NCBI GenBank assembly: GCA_016709765.1
Contig: JADJMD010000008.1
Span: forward strand, 186,001-250,000
DNA: 64,000 nucleotides
Origin: Ignavibacteriales bacterium
GTDB lineage: Bacteria; Bacteroidota; Ignavibacteria; Ignavibacteriales; Ignavibacteriaceae
Direction of reading: 5' to 3'
Each line of letters begins with the position of its first letter. Position 1 is the first letter of the stretch. The position numbers and the translations under genes were made by a program. The notes below the pieces were generated by a model that was not told the origin of the DNA, searched no databases, and worked only from the letters and a program-made list of their open reading frames with translations. Shown here one piece after another: positions 1 to 10,206 of this stretch.

Positions 1-397
1 GCTCAATATCTTCCTCATTAAAATTTAACGCTGCGTAATATGAAATAGCTGGTTCTATAATTTGTCTTGCATGAACTAAATCCATTACAAAATTTCGATC
101 CGCTCTAAGTATTAAGTATTTTCGCATCAGGTTAGTAACTGTTTCAGTAGAGATCTTTTTTACAAACATCCCTTTGCCTTTAACAATCTCAATAATCCCT
201 TGGGCCTCAAGTGTTCCTAAGGCTTCTCGAACAGATGTACGACTTACACCGAACTGTTCACATAATTCATTCTCTGAAGGTAATTTGGAACCAGCAATAT
301 ACTTATTCTCCAAAATAGCTTGTTCTATCTGTTGAATTATCAACTTACCTATAGGTTCTCTAGTTTCTAATAAAGTAAATATATTTTCTCCGTTCAT
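1..397 (-). CDS. GntR-family (FadR/FCD subfamily) transcriptional regulator, partial
   Basis: The gene starts at the ATG at 397 and runs off the left edge of the window, so about 132 N-terminal residues are visible. Residues ~10-80 form a winged helix-turn-helix of the GntR type: the stretch SKLPSENELCEQFGVSRTSV followed by REALGTLEAQGII and a GKGMFV wing is diagnostic. After it comes the start of an all-helical effector domain (DLVHARQIIEPAISYYAA), typical of the FCD (FadR C-terminal) class, which usually binds organic acids or sugar acids. It lies 37 bp downstream of the KDG kinase gene on the same strand, so it is probably the last visible gene of the uronate operon and its regulator. The effector is inferred, perhaps KDG or KDPG. 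Confidence 0.9.
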   Translation of the reverse strand, partial: MNGENIFTLLETREPIGKLIIQQIEQAILENKYIAGSKLPSENELCEQFGVSRTSVREALGTLEAQGIIEIVKGKGMFVKKISTETVTNLMRKYLILRADRNFVMDLVHARQIIEPAISYYAALNFNEEDIE

Positions 398-434
398 TCC
401 TTTATCCTTTTTAATATGCACAAAGAGATTTTTT

Positions 435-1469
435 TTATCTATCAACTCGTCCAGACGCATCTCCTTTAGCAAGCTTCTCCACTTCGTCCAATGAAACTAA
501 ATTAAAGTCTCCCAAAATCGTTTGCTTTAAGCACGATGCTGCAACCGCAAATTCAAGTGCTTCTGATGTGTTGTTCTTAGTTAGGAGACCATAAATTAAT
601 CCGCTAGCAAAAGAATCTCCCCCACCAACTCTATCAACAATTTGAATATCATATTTTTTAGAACGATATGGTTTCTTGCAATCTTTATCATCTAAAAGCA
701 ACGCGCTCCATCCATTTCTTGAGGCAGAATAACTTTCTCTAAGTGTAATTGCTACAGCCTCAAATGAATATTTTTCCTTCAATGATTTTGCCAATTTAAA
801 GTAACCTTCTTCATCTAGCTCAGCATGAGAGACACTTGTATTTTGTGCTTTCATTCCCAAACTCTTTTCAGCATCCTCCTCATTTGCAATACAAACATCA
901 ACATACTCCATAAGTGGAATCATGACACTTTGTGCTTCTTTTTCAGTCCACATTTTTTTTCTAAAGTTAAGATCACAGCTAACCTTAACACCTTTTTTTT
1001 GAGCAACCTTACATGCATTAATAATTAATTCCTGAGAATTTTTTCCTAAAGCCGGGGTGATTCCTGTCCAATGGAACCATTTGCAATTATTAAAAATATT
1101 ATCCCAATTTAATTCATCTGCCGTAATTGATCGTACTGCTGAGTTGTCACGATCATATATCACTTTTGAGGCTCTTTGACTTGCACCAGTTTCTAAAAAG
1201 TAAATGCCAACTCTATCCCCCCCACGAACGATATAGTCAGTTTTTACACCAAATCGCCTAAGATGATTAACAGCAGATTGTCCTATCTCGTGTTTTGGAA
1301 GTTTAGAAACAAAGTAACTTTCAAATCCGTAGTTCGAAAGGGCAACAGCTACATTTGCTTCACCGCCACCATATGTAACATCAAACTTTTGAGACTGTAC
1401 AAATCTTTCATATCCCGGTGTAGAAAGTCTCATCATTATTTCACCAAGAGTAACAACCTTATGTGACAT
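435..1469 (-). CDS. kdgK: 2-keto-3-deoxygluconate (KDG) kinase, PfkB family
   Basis: A 344-residue cytoplasmic ribokinase-like sugar kinase that would phosphorylate KDG to KDPG with ATP. The N-terminus carries GEIMMRLSTPGYERF and the substrate-side motif GGGEANVAVALSNYG; the C-terminal PfkB signature is RVGGGDSFASGLIYG, whose Asp is the catalytic base. Length agrees with KDG kinases (~310-345). It lies 14 bp downstream of the KDPG aldolase gene, so the two encode consecutive steps of the lower Entner-Doudoroff pathway. PfkB kinases are hard to separate by substrate from sequence alone; the call to KDG rests on the adjacent eda, the GntR regulator and the upstream polyuronate lyase. Confidence 0.9.
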   Translation of the reverse strand: MSHKVVTLGEIMMRLSTPGYERFVQSQKFDVTYGGGEANVAVALSNYGFESYFVSKLPKHEIGQSAVNHLRRFGVKTDYIVRGGDRVGIYFLETGASQRASKVIYDRDNSAVRSITADELNWDNIFNNCKWFHWTGITPALGKNSQELIINACKVAQKKGVKVSCDLNFRKKMWTEKEAQSVMIPLMEYVDVCIANEEDAEKSLGMKAQNTSVSHAELDEEGYFKLAKSLKEKYSFEAVAITLRESYSASRNGWSALLLDDKDCKKPYRSKKYDIQIVDRVGGGDSFASGLIYGLLTKNNTSEALEFAVAASCLKQTILGDFNLVSLDEVEKLAKGDASGRVDR

Positions 1470-1483
1470 ATTATCTCCTACGC

Positions 1484-2146
1484 CTATGCAAATATTAATT
1501 TTGGTTTATCAACAGAACTAATACTGTTCATTATTTGTTTTGCGTTTTCTGTAAGTTTACTATAATTATTTTCTTCAATGGCTTTTTCATCTAAAAGTGC
1601 GGAACCAATTCCAACTGCACATGCACCAGCCTTAATCCAATCTCCCGCATTATCAAGTGTAACTCCACCAGTCGGCATTATTTTCAATTTGGGCATTGGC
1701 GCTTTTATAGATTTAAAGAAACTCATTCCAAGCACATCTGCAGGAAATACTTTAACTATATCCGCACCTGCCTGTTGTGCATTAAATATTTCTGTAGGGG
1801 TAAAACACCCGGGCATAACTGGAACATTATTTTTATTAGTAGTAATTAATATTTCTTTATTAAAAATCGGACTTACAACAAATTGAGCACCTGCATCGAT
1901 TGCTTTTTGTGCAGTATCAGTATCCAAAACAGATCCTACCCCTACTAAAATTTCTGGGTTAGCAAATTTAGAAACTTGAGCAATCATTTCTAAGGCGTTA
2001 GGAACTGTCATTGTGATTTCAATGCTTTTTATACCACCTTCAAATATTGCTTCAACCATTCTGATCAATTTATCCGGGTGTTTTGTTCTTACAACAGCAA
2101 CCACAACATTGTCTATAATATTTTTAACAATTTCTTCTCTAGACAT
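1484..2146 (-). CDS. eda: 2-keto-3-deoxy-6-phosphogluconate (KDPG) aldolase
   Basis: A 220-residue class I aldolase that splits KDPG into pyruvate and glyceraldehyde-3-phosphate. Visible family marks are the catalytic Glu in IKSIEITMTVP, the Schiff-base lysine in ADIVKVFPADVLG, the phosphate-binding MPTGGVTLDN and the C-terminal AVGIGSALL. Length is normal (205-225). It sits between the T9SS-exported lyase gene and kdgK on the same strand, and with kdgK completes conversion of a 2-keto-3-deoxyuronate to triose and pyruvate. The upstream step, reduction of the 4-deoxy-5-keto uronate (DEH), has no visible enzyme here and may lie beyond the left edge. Confidence 0.93.
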   Translation of the reverse strand: MSREEIVKNIIDNVVVAVVRTKHPDKLIRMVEAIFEGGIKSIEITMTVPNALEMIAQVSKFANPEILVGVGSVLDTDTAQKAIDAGAQFVVSPIFNKEILITTNKNNVPVMPGCFTPTEIFNAQQAGADIVKVFPADVLGMSFFKSIKAPMPKLKIMPTGGVTLDNAGDWIKAGACAVGIGSALLDEKAIEENNYSKLTENAKQIMNSISSVDKPKLIFA

Positions 2147-2178
2147 TTACTAACCTTAATTTAAATTTCATATGATCT

Positions 2179-3555
2179 TTATTTAATAAAGAGCATTTTT
2201 TTGGTTGATATAAAATTGTTTGTCTCAATTTTTAAGAAATAAACTCCGCTATTTATATTATCTGCATTCCAGTTTATACTATAAAATCCTGGTTCTTTGG
2301 TTTCATTCACTAATTTTTTAATAGATTCTCCAAGCGCATTGTAAATAGTTATCTTAACTAATCCAGTTATAGGTATAGCATATGATATAGTCGTACTTGG
2401 ATTAAATGGATTTGGGTAATTCTGATAAAGTTTAAAATCTCGTGGTTCATTTAAGACAGTTATTTCATCTGAAAATTCAATAGTGCCATTAAAATCTATT
2501 TGCTTTAATCTATAATAAAATTTAATCGCACTTATTTCTGAAATATCATCCTGAAAAACATATGCTGTTTTTTCAGATGTTGTTCCCTGTCCTGCCCTAA
2601 ACCCAATTGTCGTCCAATCGGAGTTTTCTAGTTTTCTCTGAATTTCAAAACCTTGATTATTGAGTTCAGTAGCAGTTTGCCAATTTAATGATACAGTAGA
2701 ACAAAACGGTTCTGCAGTAAATGAAGTTAGTTCTACAGGAAGTACATAATGTTCAGAAATATAAAACCCAGCAAAACGCACTGCCTCATCGCGCAAATCT
2801 GATGATGAGAGTAAACTGCGGTAAATTCCCCACTTCGGTCTGATAAAACTATTAGTAGGACGAATGGTCATAATATTATTATTGCTGTATGAAAGTAATG
2901 TTGTTCCATCATTGACTTTTTTAATTGTCATTGAATATCCACCATTAACAGGATCGACAAAGATTACTTCTGTACATTCAACCCATACATCCTCAAATAA
3001 AGAAAGTGCAACAATTGCAACTTTAGTAATATTATTATGAATAAGTTCTAATTTATTTGGTGAACCTTTTCTTGGAGTTAAAGTAAAAATCGGATTACCA
3101 TCATCGCCATCAACAGGTTTTATTTGATGAATGTGCGTAAAATTACTTGATGGTTGAAATCCTAATGGCAGTTTAAATTTCCATTTGTAAGTAACTGTCT
3201 CACCGACTAAACCTATTAAACTATCCGGGGATTGATCATATGTTTTTATCTCAATTCTCTGCCGATCATAATTTATACAGCGGTCATTATCAGGCGTAAC
3301 ATGACTATAAAATTCAAATACATATTGATTTAATTCCACATCCCATACTTCGGCAATATGTCTCCCAAATTGCGGATGAACACATTCGGGATGTTCAACA
3401 ACATCGTAGCCCGGTGCTAAAACGCTGTTGATTAATTCATAAGTATTACCAGGGCCATCAGCTTCTAGTATCGCCTGTGAATAGATAGGTGAATTAATCA
3501 GCACAACGACTGTAAAAACAGCAATGATTATTTTTATACTTGTAATACTTGTCAT
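2179..3555 (-). CDS. Secreted jelly-roll polysaccharide lyase-like protein with T9SS sorting tail
   Basis: I place the start at the ATG at 3555, which puts a hydrophobic signal peptide at the N-terminus (IIIAVFTVVVLINSPIYSQ); an upstream in-frame start would add 37 residues in front of it. The 458-residue product has a ~250-residue catalytic-like region with motifs spaced as in concanavalin-fold polysaccharide lyases: QRIEIK (~99), HIHQIK (~141) and PKWGIYR (~240), resembling the R-E, Q-I-H and Y-rich motifs of alginate/glucuronan lyases. I cannot assign a PL family. Then come a VLPVELTSFTA Ig-like module and the T9SS tail (YQNYPNPFNPSTT... SGVYFLK... KKMLFIK). Context beside kdgK/eda and a PL6 gene supports a uronic-acid polymer substrate. 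Confidence 0.75.
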   Translation of the reverse strand: MTSITSIKIIIAVFTVVVLINSPIYSQAILEADGPGNTYELINSVLAPGYDVVEHPECVHPQFGRHIAEVWDVELNQYVFEFYSHVTPDNDRCINYDRQRIEIKTYDQSPDSLIGLVGETVTYKWKFKLPLGFQPSSNFTHIHQIKPVDGDDGNPIFTLTPRKGSPNKLELIHNNITKVAIVALSLFEDVWVECTEVIFVDPVNGGYSMTIKKVNDGTTLLSYSNNNIMTIRPTNSFIRPKWGIYRSLLSSSDLRDEAVRFAGFYISEHYVLPVELTSFTAEPFCSTVSLNWQTATELNNQGFEIQRKLENSDWTTIGFRAGQGTTSEKTAYVFQDDISEISAIKFYYRLKQIDFNGTIEFSDEITVLNEPRDFKLYQNYPNPFNPSTTISYAIPITGLVKITIYNALGESIKKLVNETKEPGFYSINWNADNINSGVYFLKIETNNFISTKKMLFIK

Positions 3556-3650
3556 ATCATTGGGTGTTAATTTTTTCTTTATTATAAAAATCAATTCCTT
3601 GAAAAAAAAATCTCCATACTTCTCAAACAGACATAAAGTGGAAATAAGAA

Positions 3651-3684
3651 TGAAGCAATACTGCATTTAATACAGTATGCTTCA
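3651..3684 (-). other. Intergenic stem-loop in the alginate-type operon
   Basis: TGAAGCAATACTG (3651-3663) is complementary to CAGTATGCTTCA (3673-3684), giving a stem of about 12 bp with one bulged base and a 9-base loop. It lies just downstream of the 596-residue T9SS protein gene and upstream of the lyase gene. The following bases on the minus strand are only moderately U-rich, so it may be a partial terminator or an mRNA-stabilising hairpin that sets different levels for the two genes. Confidence 0.5.
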
Positions 3685-3693
3685 TTAAAAATA

Positions 3694-5478
3694 TTATTTA
3701 ATCAGCATCATTTTTTTAGTTTGAATCTGATTACCAGATTCCAGTTTATAGAAATAAACTCCACTTTGTAGATTTAATGCATCAAATTGTACATTGTAGG
3801 AGCCAGCTTCTTGATTTTGATTAACTAGAATGCCTACTACTTCACCAAGAAGATTGTAAACTGATAATTTTACCAAACCTGATTCTATAATAGAATAATT
3901 AATTCTTGTAGATGGATTAAATGGGTTTGGATAGTTCTGTTTCAATTCAAATTCTGCCGGGGCAGAAACATCTGAACTTATAACTTTTGAATAATTAACT
4001 GATCCATCAAAATCGATTTGCTTTAATCGATAATAATATATTCCATTGGTTGCATTTTCATCTACAAAAGAATAGTATTTCTCTTCAGTTGTTGTACCAA
4101 ACCCGCTTACAAAACCAATTTTAGTATAGGTTGAATTATCTATACTTCTTTCAATTTCAAATCCTCTGTTATTTAATTCAGTAGCTGTATTCCAATTTAA
4201 TTTAACTAAACCGTTGTTGTTGGTTAAAGTAAACGAAATTAGTTCTACCGGAATGGTATTTACGCCACCTGTTGCATTAGCTAGAGAAATAAAAATGCTT
4301 GTACCTGTACTAACTACAAGTGCTGCGCTGAGAGAATCACTTGAAATTGTAGTTGGTACATTAGTCAAATCGGTTAAGTGGTCTAAGGGACCAATACCAT
4401 TCCAAGTTGCACGGTTATCTGATGAATATGCAACACGTAAATCCATATTACCCACAGCAACACCATCATCTGTGGAATAAGTTGGGCTTAATTTATAAAC
4501 CGCTTGCGAAGATGCAGAGCCGGCATTCTGTAAATATCCGGCTTCATAATATCTTAGTGTGGATACTTTATCAATGCCACCAGTAAATGTGCTGCTACCT
4601 GTATTAGCATTACCAGATAACATATTCACCCAAAAATAATGTCCGGTTGCGTTTGCAGGAGCACTAATATTAATGGTTATTGGTCTAAATTTCGTACCTT
4701 CACCTACCGGGAAAGTAAATTCTACCGAACCACCGCCATTAGAAACTCCACGTCCCAATATTCCACTAAAATAGCTATTGTCAGAACCGCCAACTATTCC
4801 TGATGAGCCTGTTCTTAAAAATGCCCAATGGTTTGTACCTGTTTCAATAATGCCGTCTGTTAAAGTGAGTACAACACCGCCCGTGCTTGAATTGTTAGAT
4901 TGAAATAAATTACCAGCAGCTAAAATTACTTTTGCTCCGCCAGTCTTATTAATAGTAATGCTATTAAACTCTTCAACGCTTGCTTGGTATGTTGTGCTAG
5001 TTAAGGAAATAGTTGAATTAGTTGTTCCACTAAATGCAAGTAAAACACCATTTGCTGTACCACCACCATTACTTCCACCACGGAAATCAATTACTCCATT
5101 ATTTGTTAAATCACCCAGTAAATCCATAGTATGTTCAATGAAAGTATTAGCTGTACCTGCGGGGTTTCTTGATTCAACACGGAATACGCCGCCTACGTTA
5201 ACAGTTACGTTACCACCAACTGTAAGACCAGTTACAGTTCCATCAATGGCAAATCGTAATTTGTTATTTATGGTTAGATCATTACAAGCAGCATTTGGAA
5301 CATCTAAAGTTACAGTATGATCAATAACAACATTATCTGCAGCACTAGGTACAACACCACCAACCCAGGTAGTAGTTTGATTCCAGCCGCCATCGCCAGC
5401 AGATACTATCTGGCCATAATTTAACTGTGCTCCGATTAACAATACAGTTAATAATAGAAACAGTTTAAAAGCTTTCAT
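3694..5478 (-). CDS. Secreted T9SS-tailed protein of unknown function
   Basis: The ATG at 5478 is chosen over the GTG at 5484 because AAGGAG stands 7 bases in front of the ATG. The product (594 residues) starts with a signal peptide (MKAFKLFLLLTVLLIGAQLNYGQ). The N-terminal ~130 residues resemble repetitive secreted proteins of this group: a WNQTTTWVGGVVPSAADNV opening followed by beta-strand repeats (LTINNKLRF, LTVGGNVTVNVGGVF). The middle is Gly/Ser/Thr-rich with no catalytic motif I recognise. The C-terminus carries a VPVELISFTL Ig-like module with an ATELNNRGFEIERS stretch, then the T9SS type-A tail ending KKMMLIK. Its place between two lyase-like genes suggests a surface or extracellular polysaccharide-binding role, which is inference. 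Confidence 0.8.
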   Translation of the reverse strand: MKAFKLFLLLTVLLIGAQLNYGQIVSAGDGGWNQTTTWVGGVVPSAADNVVIDHTVTLDVPNAACNDLTINNKLRFAIDGTVTGLTVGGNVTVNVGGVFRVESRNPAGTANTFIEHTMDLLGDLTNNGVIDFRGGSNGGGTANGVLLAFSGTTNSTISLTSTTYQASVEEFNSITINKTGGAKVILAAGNLFQSNNSSTGGVVLTLTDGIIETGTNHWAFLRTGSSGIVGGSDNSYFSGILGRGVSNGGGSVEFTFPVGEGTKFRPITINISAPANATGHYFWVNMLSGNANTGSSTFTGGIDKVSTLRYYEAGYLQNAGSASSQAVYKLSPTYSTDDGVAVGNMDLRVAYSSDNRATWNGIGPLDHLTDLTNVPTTISSDSLSAALVVSTGTSIFISLANATGGVNTIPVELISFTLTNNNGLVKLNWNTATELNNRGFEIERSIDNSTYTKIGFVSGFGTTTEEKYYSFVDENATNGIYYYRLKQIDFDGSVNYSKVISSDVSAPAEFELKQNYPNPFNPSTRINYSIIESGLVKLSVYNLLGEVVGILVNQNQEAGSYNVQFDALNLQSGVYFYKLESGNQIQTKKMMLIK

Positions 5479-5514
5479 TGTCACTCTCCTTGTTTGTTAA
5501 TAAATAGAACCTAC

Positions 5515-7425
5515 TCATTTTATTAAAATCATTTTTTTTGTTTGATGAAATTGAATTGCTTCCAATGATATGAAATAGACACCACTCGATAAATTTTGCC
5601 CATTAAAATTTATTGAGTATAACCCTTTTGGTTTTACCTCATCAACCAACTGAGCAATCTTTTCACCTAATATATTTTGAATGGAAATAGAAATTTTTTC
5701 TTCATTAAGAATTGAAAAGGATATTGTCGTCTCAGGGTTAAAGGGATTTGGATAATTCTGAAAGAGAGAATACTGACTACCATCATTTTTATTATAATTG
5801 AAATTTTCTACTGAAGTTGCAGAAAGTCTATCTTCCAGCTGGGCAAGAAAAAGTGATCTGGGATTTAATCCTAATTGGTTACTGCCTTCAATAAATCCCT
5901 GCGGATCATTGAATGGTGCTGGTGGATACTGCCCTGTTATCCTCGCCCCTGAACAACCTATAGCATAATTTTGTGCAGTAGGAGGTTTTTGAACAATTAA
6001 ATCTCCATTTGCTACATCACAATTCCATGCAACCGAATGGGCTACCGACCATCCATGACTAGTCCCGTAATAACCTCTGTTGTATAATCCAAGTAATCTT
6101 GCATTTAAACCTGCCCTTGGACCATTTAAATCAACAACATTATCATATAATAAACCTTGGCTCCATCTTCGATGTCCCTCGCTGCTTGTATAAGCACCTG
6201 AAGAAGTGCAGTCTAAAAAAACACATCCGGAAGTGTAGCTATACCCATTGGATACATAATGATGTCTGCCATTTGTAGCACTGCAATTTTTAAAAAGTAT
6301 TAATTGTGAAGCAGTATACACGTTAAAGTTATATCTTCGCTCTCCTTCTATCGTGCTAATAGGATCAAGCGCATTACAACTATCTATAGTTATTCTGGTT
6401 GCAGTATTTGTTCTTACGGCTGATTGCCCGAAATGCAGCATAGTACAATTTCTAACCCAAGCATCTTCTATTTGATACATATCAATTGCCTGCCAGGCAT
6501 GATTCTCATCTAGACCGCCAGCAGTTTCTATGTCTATTCTTAAATTCTCAACACCGATGTTTGTTACAATACCACTGCGAGCATATTTATAAATATAAGA
6601 CTGAGATAAGCTTCTAAATAATGTATTAAAGACAGGTGCATCAATTGTAATTTTATTAGCATCAATTGCTGTTATATATCTATTGTAAACTATGTTTTCC
6701 TGTCCTGGCACCCATGGTAAATCAACACCCACTTCGGCACCAGACTCTGTGTAGTGAGTACCACCGTATTGTATTGATAATAACCAAGAATCTGTTGATG
6801 GATGAAATATTATAATATTATCTCCTACAGAATAAGGAGATGAATCTTCAACATAAAATTCTTTATCACCAACAAAAACTGTATCGGAAATAATATTTTT
6901 ATTAGTACCGCTTACCTGATCAAACCATTTAGAAGTTCCTCCACCACCAGCAATTATTATCGAACGTTGAGCAGGATTGTTTTCTCTCCCAACAATAATT
7001 GTATTGGATGTAGAATCATCACCATCCCCCGCACCTCTTATCACAACTCCGCTTATATTTAATCTGATCGTGCCATATACATTATAAATTCCAGGTTCCA
7101 TATAAAGTGCGCCTCTAAACCCATCAGAATTAGGCGGTAAAGCAGCAACCTGATTTAGAGCTGTCTGAATATGAAGTGTGTTATCACCAACTATTGGAGA
7201 GATCGTAAGGACAGATTGCACGAATGGAATTTCAACTTCACTATTTTTATAACCTGCATAACTAAAATCTGGTATCTTGTTTCCTTCAGCATCGGAAGTG
7301 TATTTTAATTTATCATTCTCAAAAAACACTCGTGTTGATTCCCAAGTTGTTTGTGCAGTTACAGATAACGTAAGAATAAGTGATGTGAATAATACTTTAT
7401 TAATATTTAATCTTTTAGTAATCAT
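5515..7425 (-). CDS. Secreted right-handed beta-helix protein (pectate-lyase superfamily) with T9SS tail
   Basis: A 636-residue exported protein: signal peptide (KVLFTSLILTLSVTAQ), then a region like pectate-lyase superfamily domains (PDFSYAGYKNSE, GDNTLHIQTALNQVAALPP, YMEPGIYNVYGTIRL, GVVIRGAGDG) and a series of short beta-helix turns (VENLRIDIE, DAWVRNCTMLHFG, TRITIDSCNALDP, LILFKNCSATNG). The T9SS tail is YSLFQNYPNPFNPETTI... SGVYFIS... KKMILIK. The start codon ATG directly follows the TAA that would end the upstream PL6 gene after correction of a one-base shift, which suggests translational coupling. The enzymatic activity is not provable; a polysaccharide lyase or hydrolase acting on the same polymer as the PL6 enzyme is the likely role. 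Confidence 0.8.
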   Translation of the reverse strand: MITKRLNINKVLFTSLILTLSVTAQTTWESTRVFFENDKLKYTSDAEGNKIPDFSYAGYKNSEVEIPFVQSVLTISPIVGDNTLHIQTALNQVAALPPNSDGFRGALYMEPGIYNVYGTIRLNISGVVIRGAGDGDDSTSNTIIVGRENNPAQRSIIIAGGGGTSKWFDQVSGTNKNIISDTVFVGDKEFYVEDSSPYSVGDNIIIFHPSTDSWLLSIQYGGTHYTESGAEVGVDLPWVPGQENIVYNRYITAIDANKITIDAPVFNTLFRSLSQSYIYKYARSGIVTNIGVENLRIDIETAGGLDENHAWQAIDMYQIEDAWVRNCTMLHFGQSAVRTNTATRITIDSCNALDPISTIEGERRYNFNVYTASQLILFKNCSATNGRHHYVSNGYSYTSGCVFLDCTSSGAYTSSEGHRRWSQGLLYDNVVDLNGPRAGLNARLLGLYNRGYYGTSHGWSVAHSVAWNCDVANGDLIVQKPPTAQNYAIGCSGARITGQYPPAPFNDPQGFIEGSNQLGLNPRSLFLAQLEDRLSATSVENFNYNKNDGSQYSLFQNYPNPFNPETTISFSILNEEKISISIQNILGEKIAQLVDEVKPKGLYSINFNGQNLSSGVYFISLEAIQFHQTKKMILIK

Positions 7426-10147
7426 TTACTTAAGTAAAATCATTTTTTTTTGTTGAGCTGTTATTTCCTTGCTGTAACCTATAAAAATAAATTCCACTTG
7501 GAAGATCATTTGCATAAAATGCTATTGTGTGAGAACCCGATATGTAAAATCCATTGGCAATTGTTTTTACCAATGAACCCGTTAAATCATATATCATCAA
7601 AGTTAAGTTTCCATCGGTAACAACGTTAAATGTTATATTGGTAACGGGATTAAATGGATTTGGATAATTTTGCATCATATAAAAGCTCTGTGCAATTACA
7701 GAATTGTCCTCAACTATAGCGGTTAGAGTTGGATCCCATCTCAAATCACCCATAGCTCTCCAATCACTTGCTTTTCCGAGCAGAGGTGAACTGCTTGAAA
7801 GCATATAATAACCTGAAGGACCTGATTGATATAAAGGATCGAAGCCTAAAATTACAAATACAGCGGAAGAATTTCTTTCTAAAACAAATGAACCAACATT
7901 GAATGTATCTGAGAAGGATATTTGAGAACTAGTACCCGAGATTAAAATAGATTCACTGTTACAATTTGAATTGCTAAAAATTGAGTTTTTAACAGTAGTG
8001 TTATGCGCTTCAGGAAAACTGAGCAGCCTAGTACCGGAAAGTCCGATACTATCAAAAGTACAATGATTAATATTAATTACAGGTCCCGGTGTTGCCTCAA
8101 GTGTATCACCTCCATAAATACTAACAGCTTCTTTGTTCAGATTCCATAATGTTGAATTCTCAAGCGTAAACTTTTTAACATTATATCTACCAGAACTAAT
8201 ACTTTCATCGTCCAGTTTAATCCCAACACCTTCTGAACGGGTAAACAAACATTTTTTTAATATAATTGAATCAGCCACCGTGAAAGGTGATGCCAGTAAG
8301 AAACTACCAGTACCATTTCCACCAACAGAATTAAAATAACAATCCTCAGCAATTATATAAAAGTTTGAGAGACTAGAAGACTGGGTTTTGATGATTGCTT
8401 CTTTATAATTAAGAGTACCGCCGCCACCGTTTAATTCCACTTTAGAAATTCTTAGTCTACCACCAACACTAATTTCAAATACAGATTCACTGTTATTTGA
8501 ACTAACATTTAAAATTATTGGTAATGTTTGTAATCCAGCTGCACCGCGTATTTCAATTTCTTTATTAACTACAATTACACTTGAGTTCTCATATGCTCCG
8601 CCGCTAGTTGTTAGTTCAAAGATATCATAATTCTGAGCATTTTGAATTGCATTGAACAATGAGTCTACACCAGCACCAACTGTAATAATATTTCCGCCAC
8701 TCAGGATAAAATTTAGAAATGTTGGCCCTGTATTCAACCGACTAGCTCTTATTATGGTTGTAGGTTCAGTCGAAAGCTCATCACACCCGATGTCTTTCAG
8801 AGTATCTCTTTTCTGACCGTCAAAATCATCAGCGACTAAGTTATATACTCCAAAAGAACTATCTTTTGCAGGACTGTTTTGAGTAATTCTCCAAACGGTA
8901 TCAGCAGCAAATTCAATTTGAGGATCAACCATTGTAATTCCTGAAGGCTGCGGAATACCAAGATTGGCACCGAACATAATATTTCCTTCATAAATTAAAT
9001 TTATGGGCTGATCTGTATAAGTAATGATTGGAGAAGACTGAGATTGCACTAAGTTATTTGCAATTTTGCAATCCAGGGGAGGTAAGGATTGTTCAGTGCT
9101 TTTACCCGTACCTATATCAAAATTACTCATGTTATTTACAAACGTGTTGTATGCTACAAGAGCATTTTTAACTTGAAAATATCTGTTTAAAGGTGAGTTT
9201 GGGACACCGTTTACCATCGCCAGAGCAGACCAATAACCTGTTCCCTTCAAATCAGAGAAGTAATTATTGTAAACTTTATGATCTTCACCAATTATTCGAA
9301 CTCCACCTGTACTTGTCTTATTATCACCAAAAAAGAAATTTCCATATACCTCACAACGATTTCCGTGACGTAATGTTAAAGTTCCTGCAGTACGATAAAA
9401 AGTATTATATCTATAAATATTTTCACAGGACTTATTGGAGATAGTTTCTATTTCACCATCACACTCTTCAAAGTAATTATACTCAACAATACAATTACTG
9501 TTGTACATAGACCAATCACTTGTACCAATTCTGATAGTCTCAGCACCGTTTGCACCGTACTCAGGCCTGTATCCAAAGTAGTTGTGATCAATCGTATGAA
9601 AATCGGGACTGCTATCCATCCACACAACCAGTAAAGTTCCACTGTGATTTTTTCCAACAAAATAGCAATGATCCACTCGATTATTTGATCCGTAAAGTGA
9701 TACCCATTTGTAATCTGTAGAAGTTGAAGGCGGATTATAATTTATAATTGCAGTATTTGTTAAACGTGAGTAATTGCTTAACTCTGAGCTGCCATTTCTG
9801 AATTCGATAATCGAACCTGAGGGACTTTTACCATCTTTAAAGAAAAGGCCATCAACAATTAGATAATCACCATAAATTCTAAGATTAGAATTTCCAGTAA
9901 TATAGGTTCGCCCAGGTTCTTCAGTAGTTAAAGTAATAGGATTATTCACAGTACCATTACCACGAAAAATTAATCTTACATCTACCCAATTGCCTTTTTT
10001 AAGTACAATTGAATCTCCCGGAACAACGACCAACACTGCACTATTAAATTCTTGAACATTAGCTACAACATAAGACGTTGCCTCTAGCCTGAAATTAGCA
10101 AGTATCAATAAAGTAATTAGTGTAAATGTTGTTAAGGTTGATCTCAT
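7426..10147 (-). CDS. PL6-family polysaccharide lyase (alginate lyase / chondroitinase B type), T9SS-exported, C-terminal frameshift
   Basis: Signal peptide at residues 1-24, then a parallel beta-helix with the PL6 hallmarks: NxI-type strands, E232, K239 (ISNKSCENIYRYNTF) and R260 (TLTLRHGNR). The Glu-Lys spacing of 7 and Lys-Arg spacing of 21 equal those recalled for chondroitinase B. Known PL6 enzymes cleave alginate or dermatan sulfate; KDG kinase and KDPG aldolase in the same operon favour alginate. A second beta-helix domain (about residues 460-800) with GAAGLQTLPIIL and VGGRLRISKVELNG follows, then the T9SS tail. As sequenced the protein ends STKKNDFT with stop at 7430. Removing one base from the nine-base run at 7443-7451 gives TKKMILLK and a stop at 7426, the normal tail ending, so the longer-run reading is probably an error. 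Confidence 0.88.
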
Positions 10148-10173
10148 TTAATTTTCCGTGAAAGGTTAGGAAA

Positions 10174-10199
10174 TGCCGGATGTCGTTAAACATCCGGCA
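10174..10199 (-). terminator. Stem-loop between the two beta-helix genes, possible weak terminator
   Basis: TGCCGGATG (10174-10182) pairs perfectly with CATCCGGCA (10191-10199) around an 8-base loop. It sits in the 59-bp gap between the 489-residue beta-helix gene and the PL6 gene. The U-tract after it on the minus strand is short (UUU), so read-through is likely; it may lower expression of downstream lyase genes or protect the upstream mRNA. Confidence 0.5.
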
Positions 10200-10206
10200 A
10201 AAGAAA

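Noticed and set aside
9193..9444. Plus-strand reading frame of 83 codons
   Set aside because: Lies fully inside the PL6 gene on the other strand, no ribosome site or family match.
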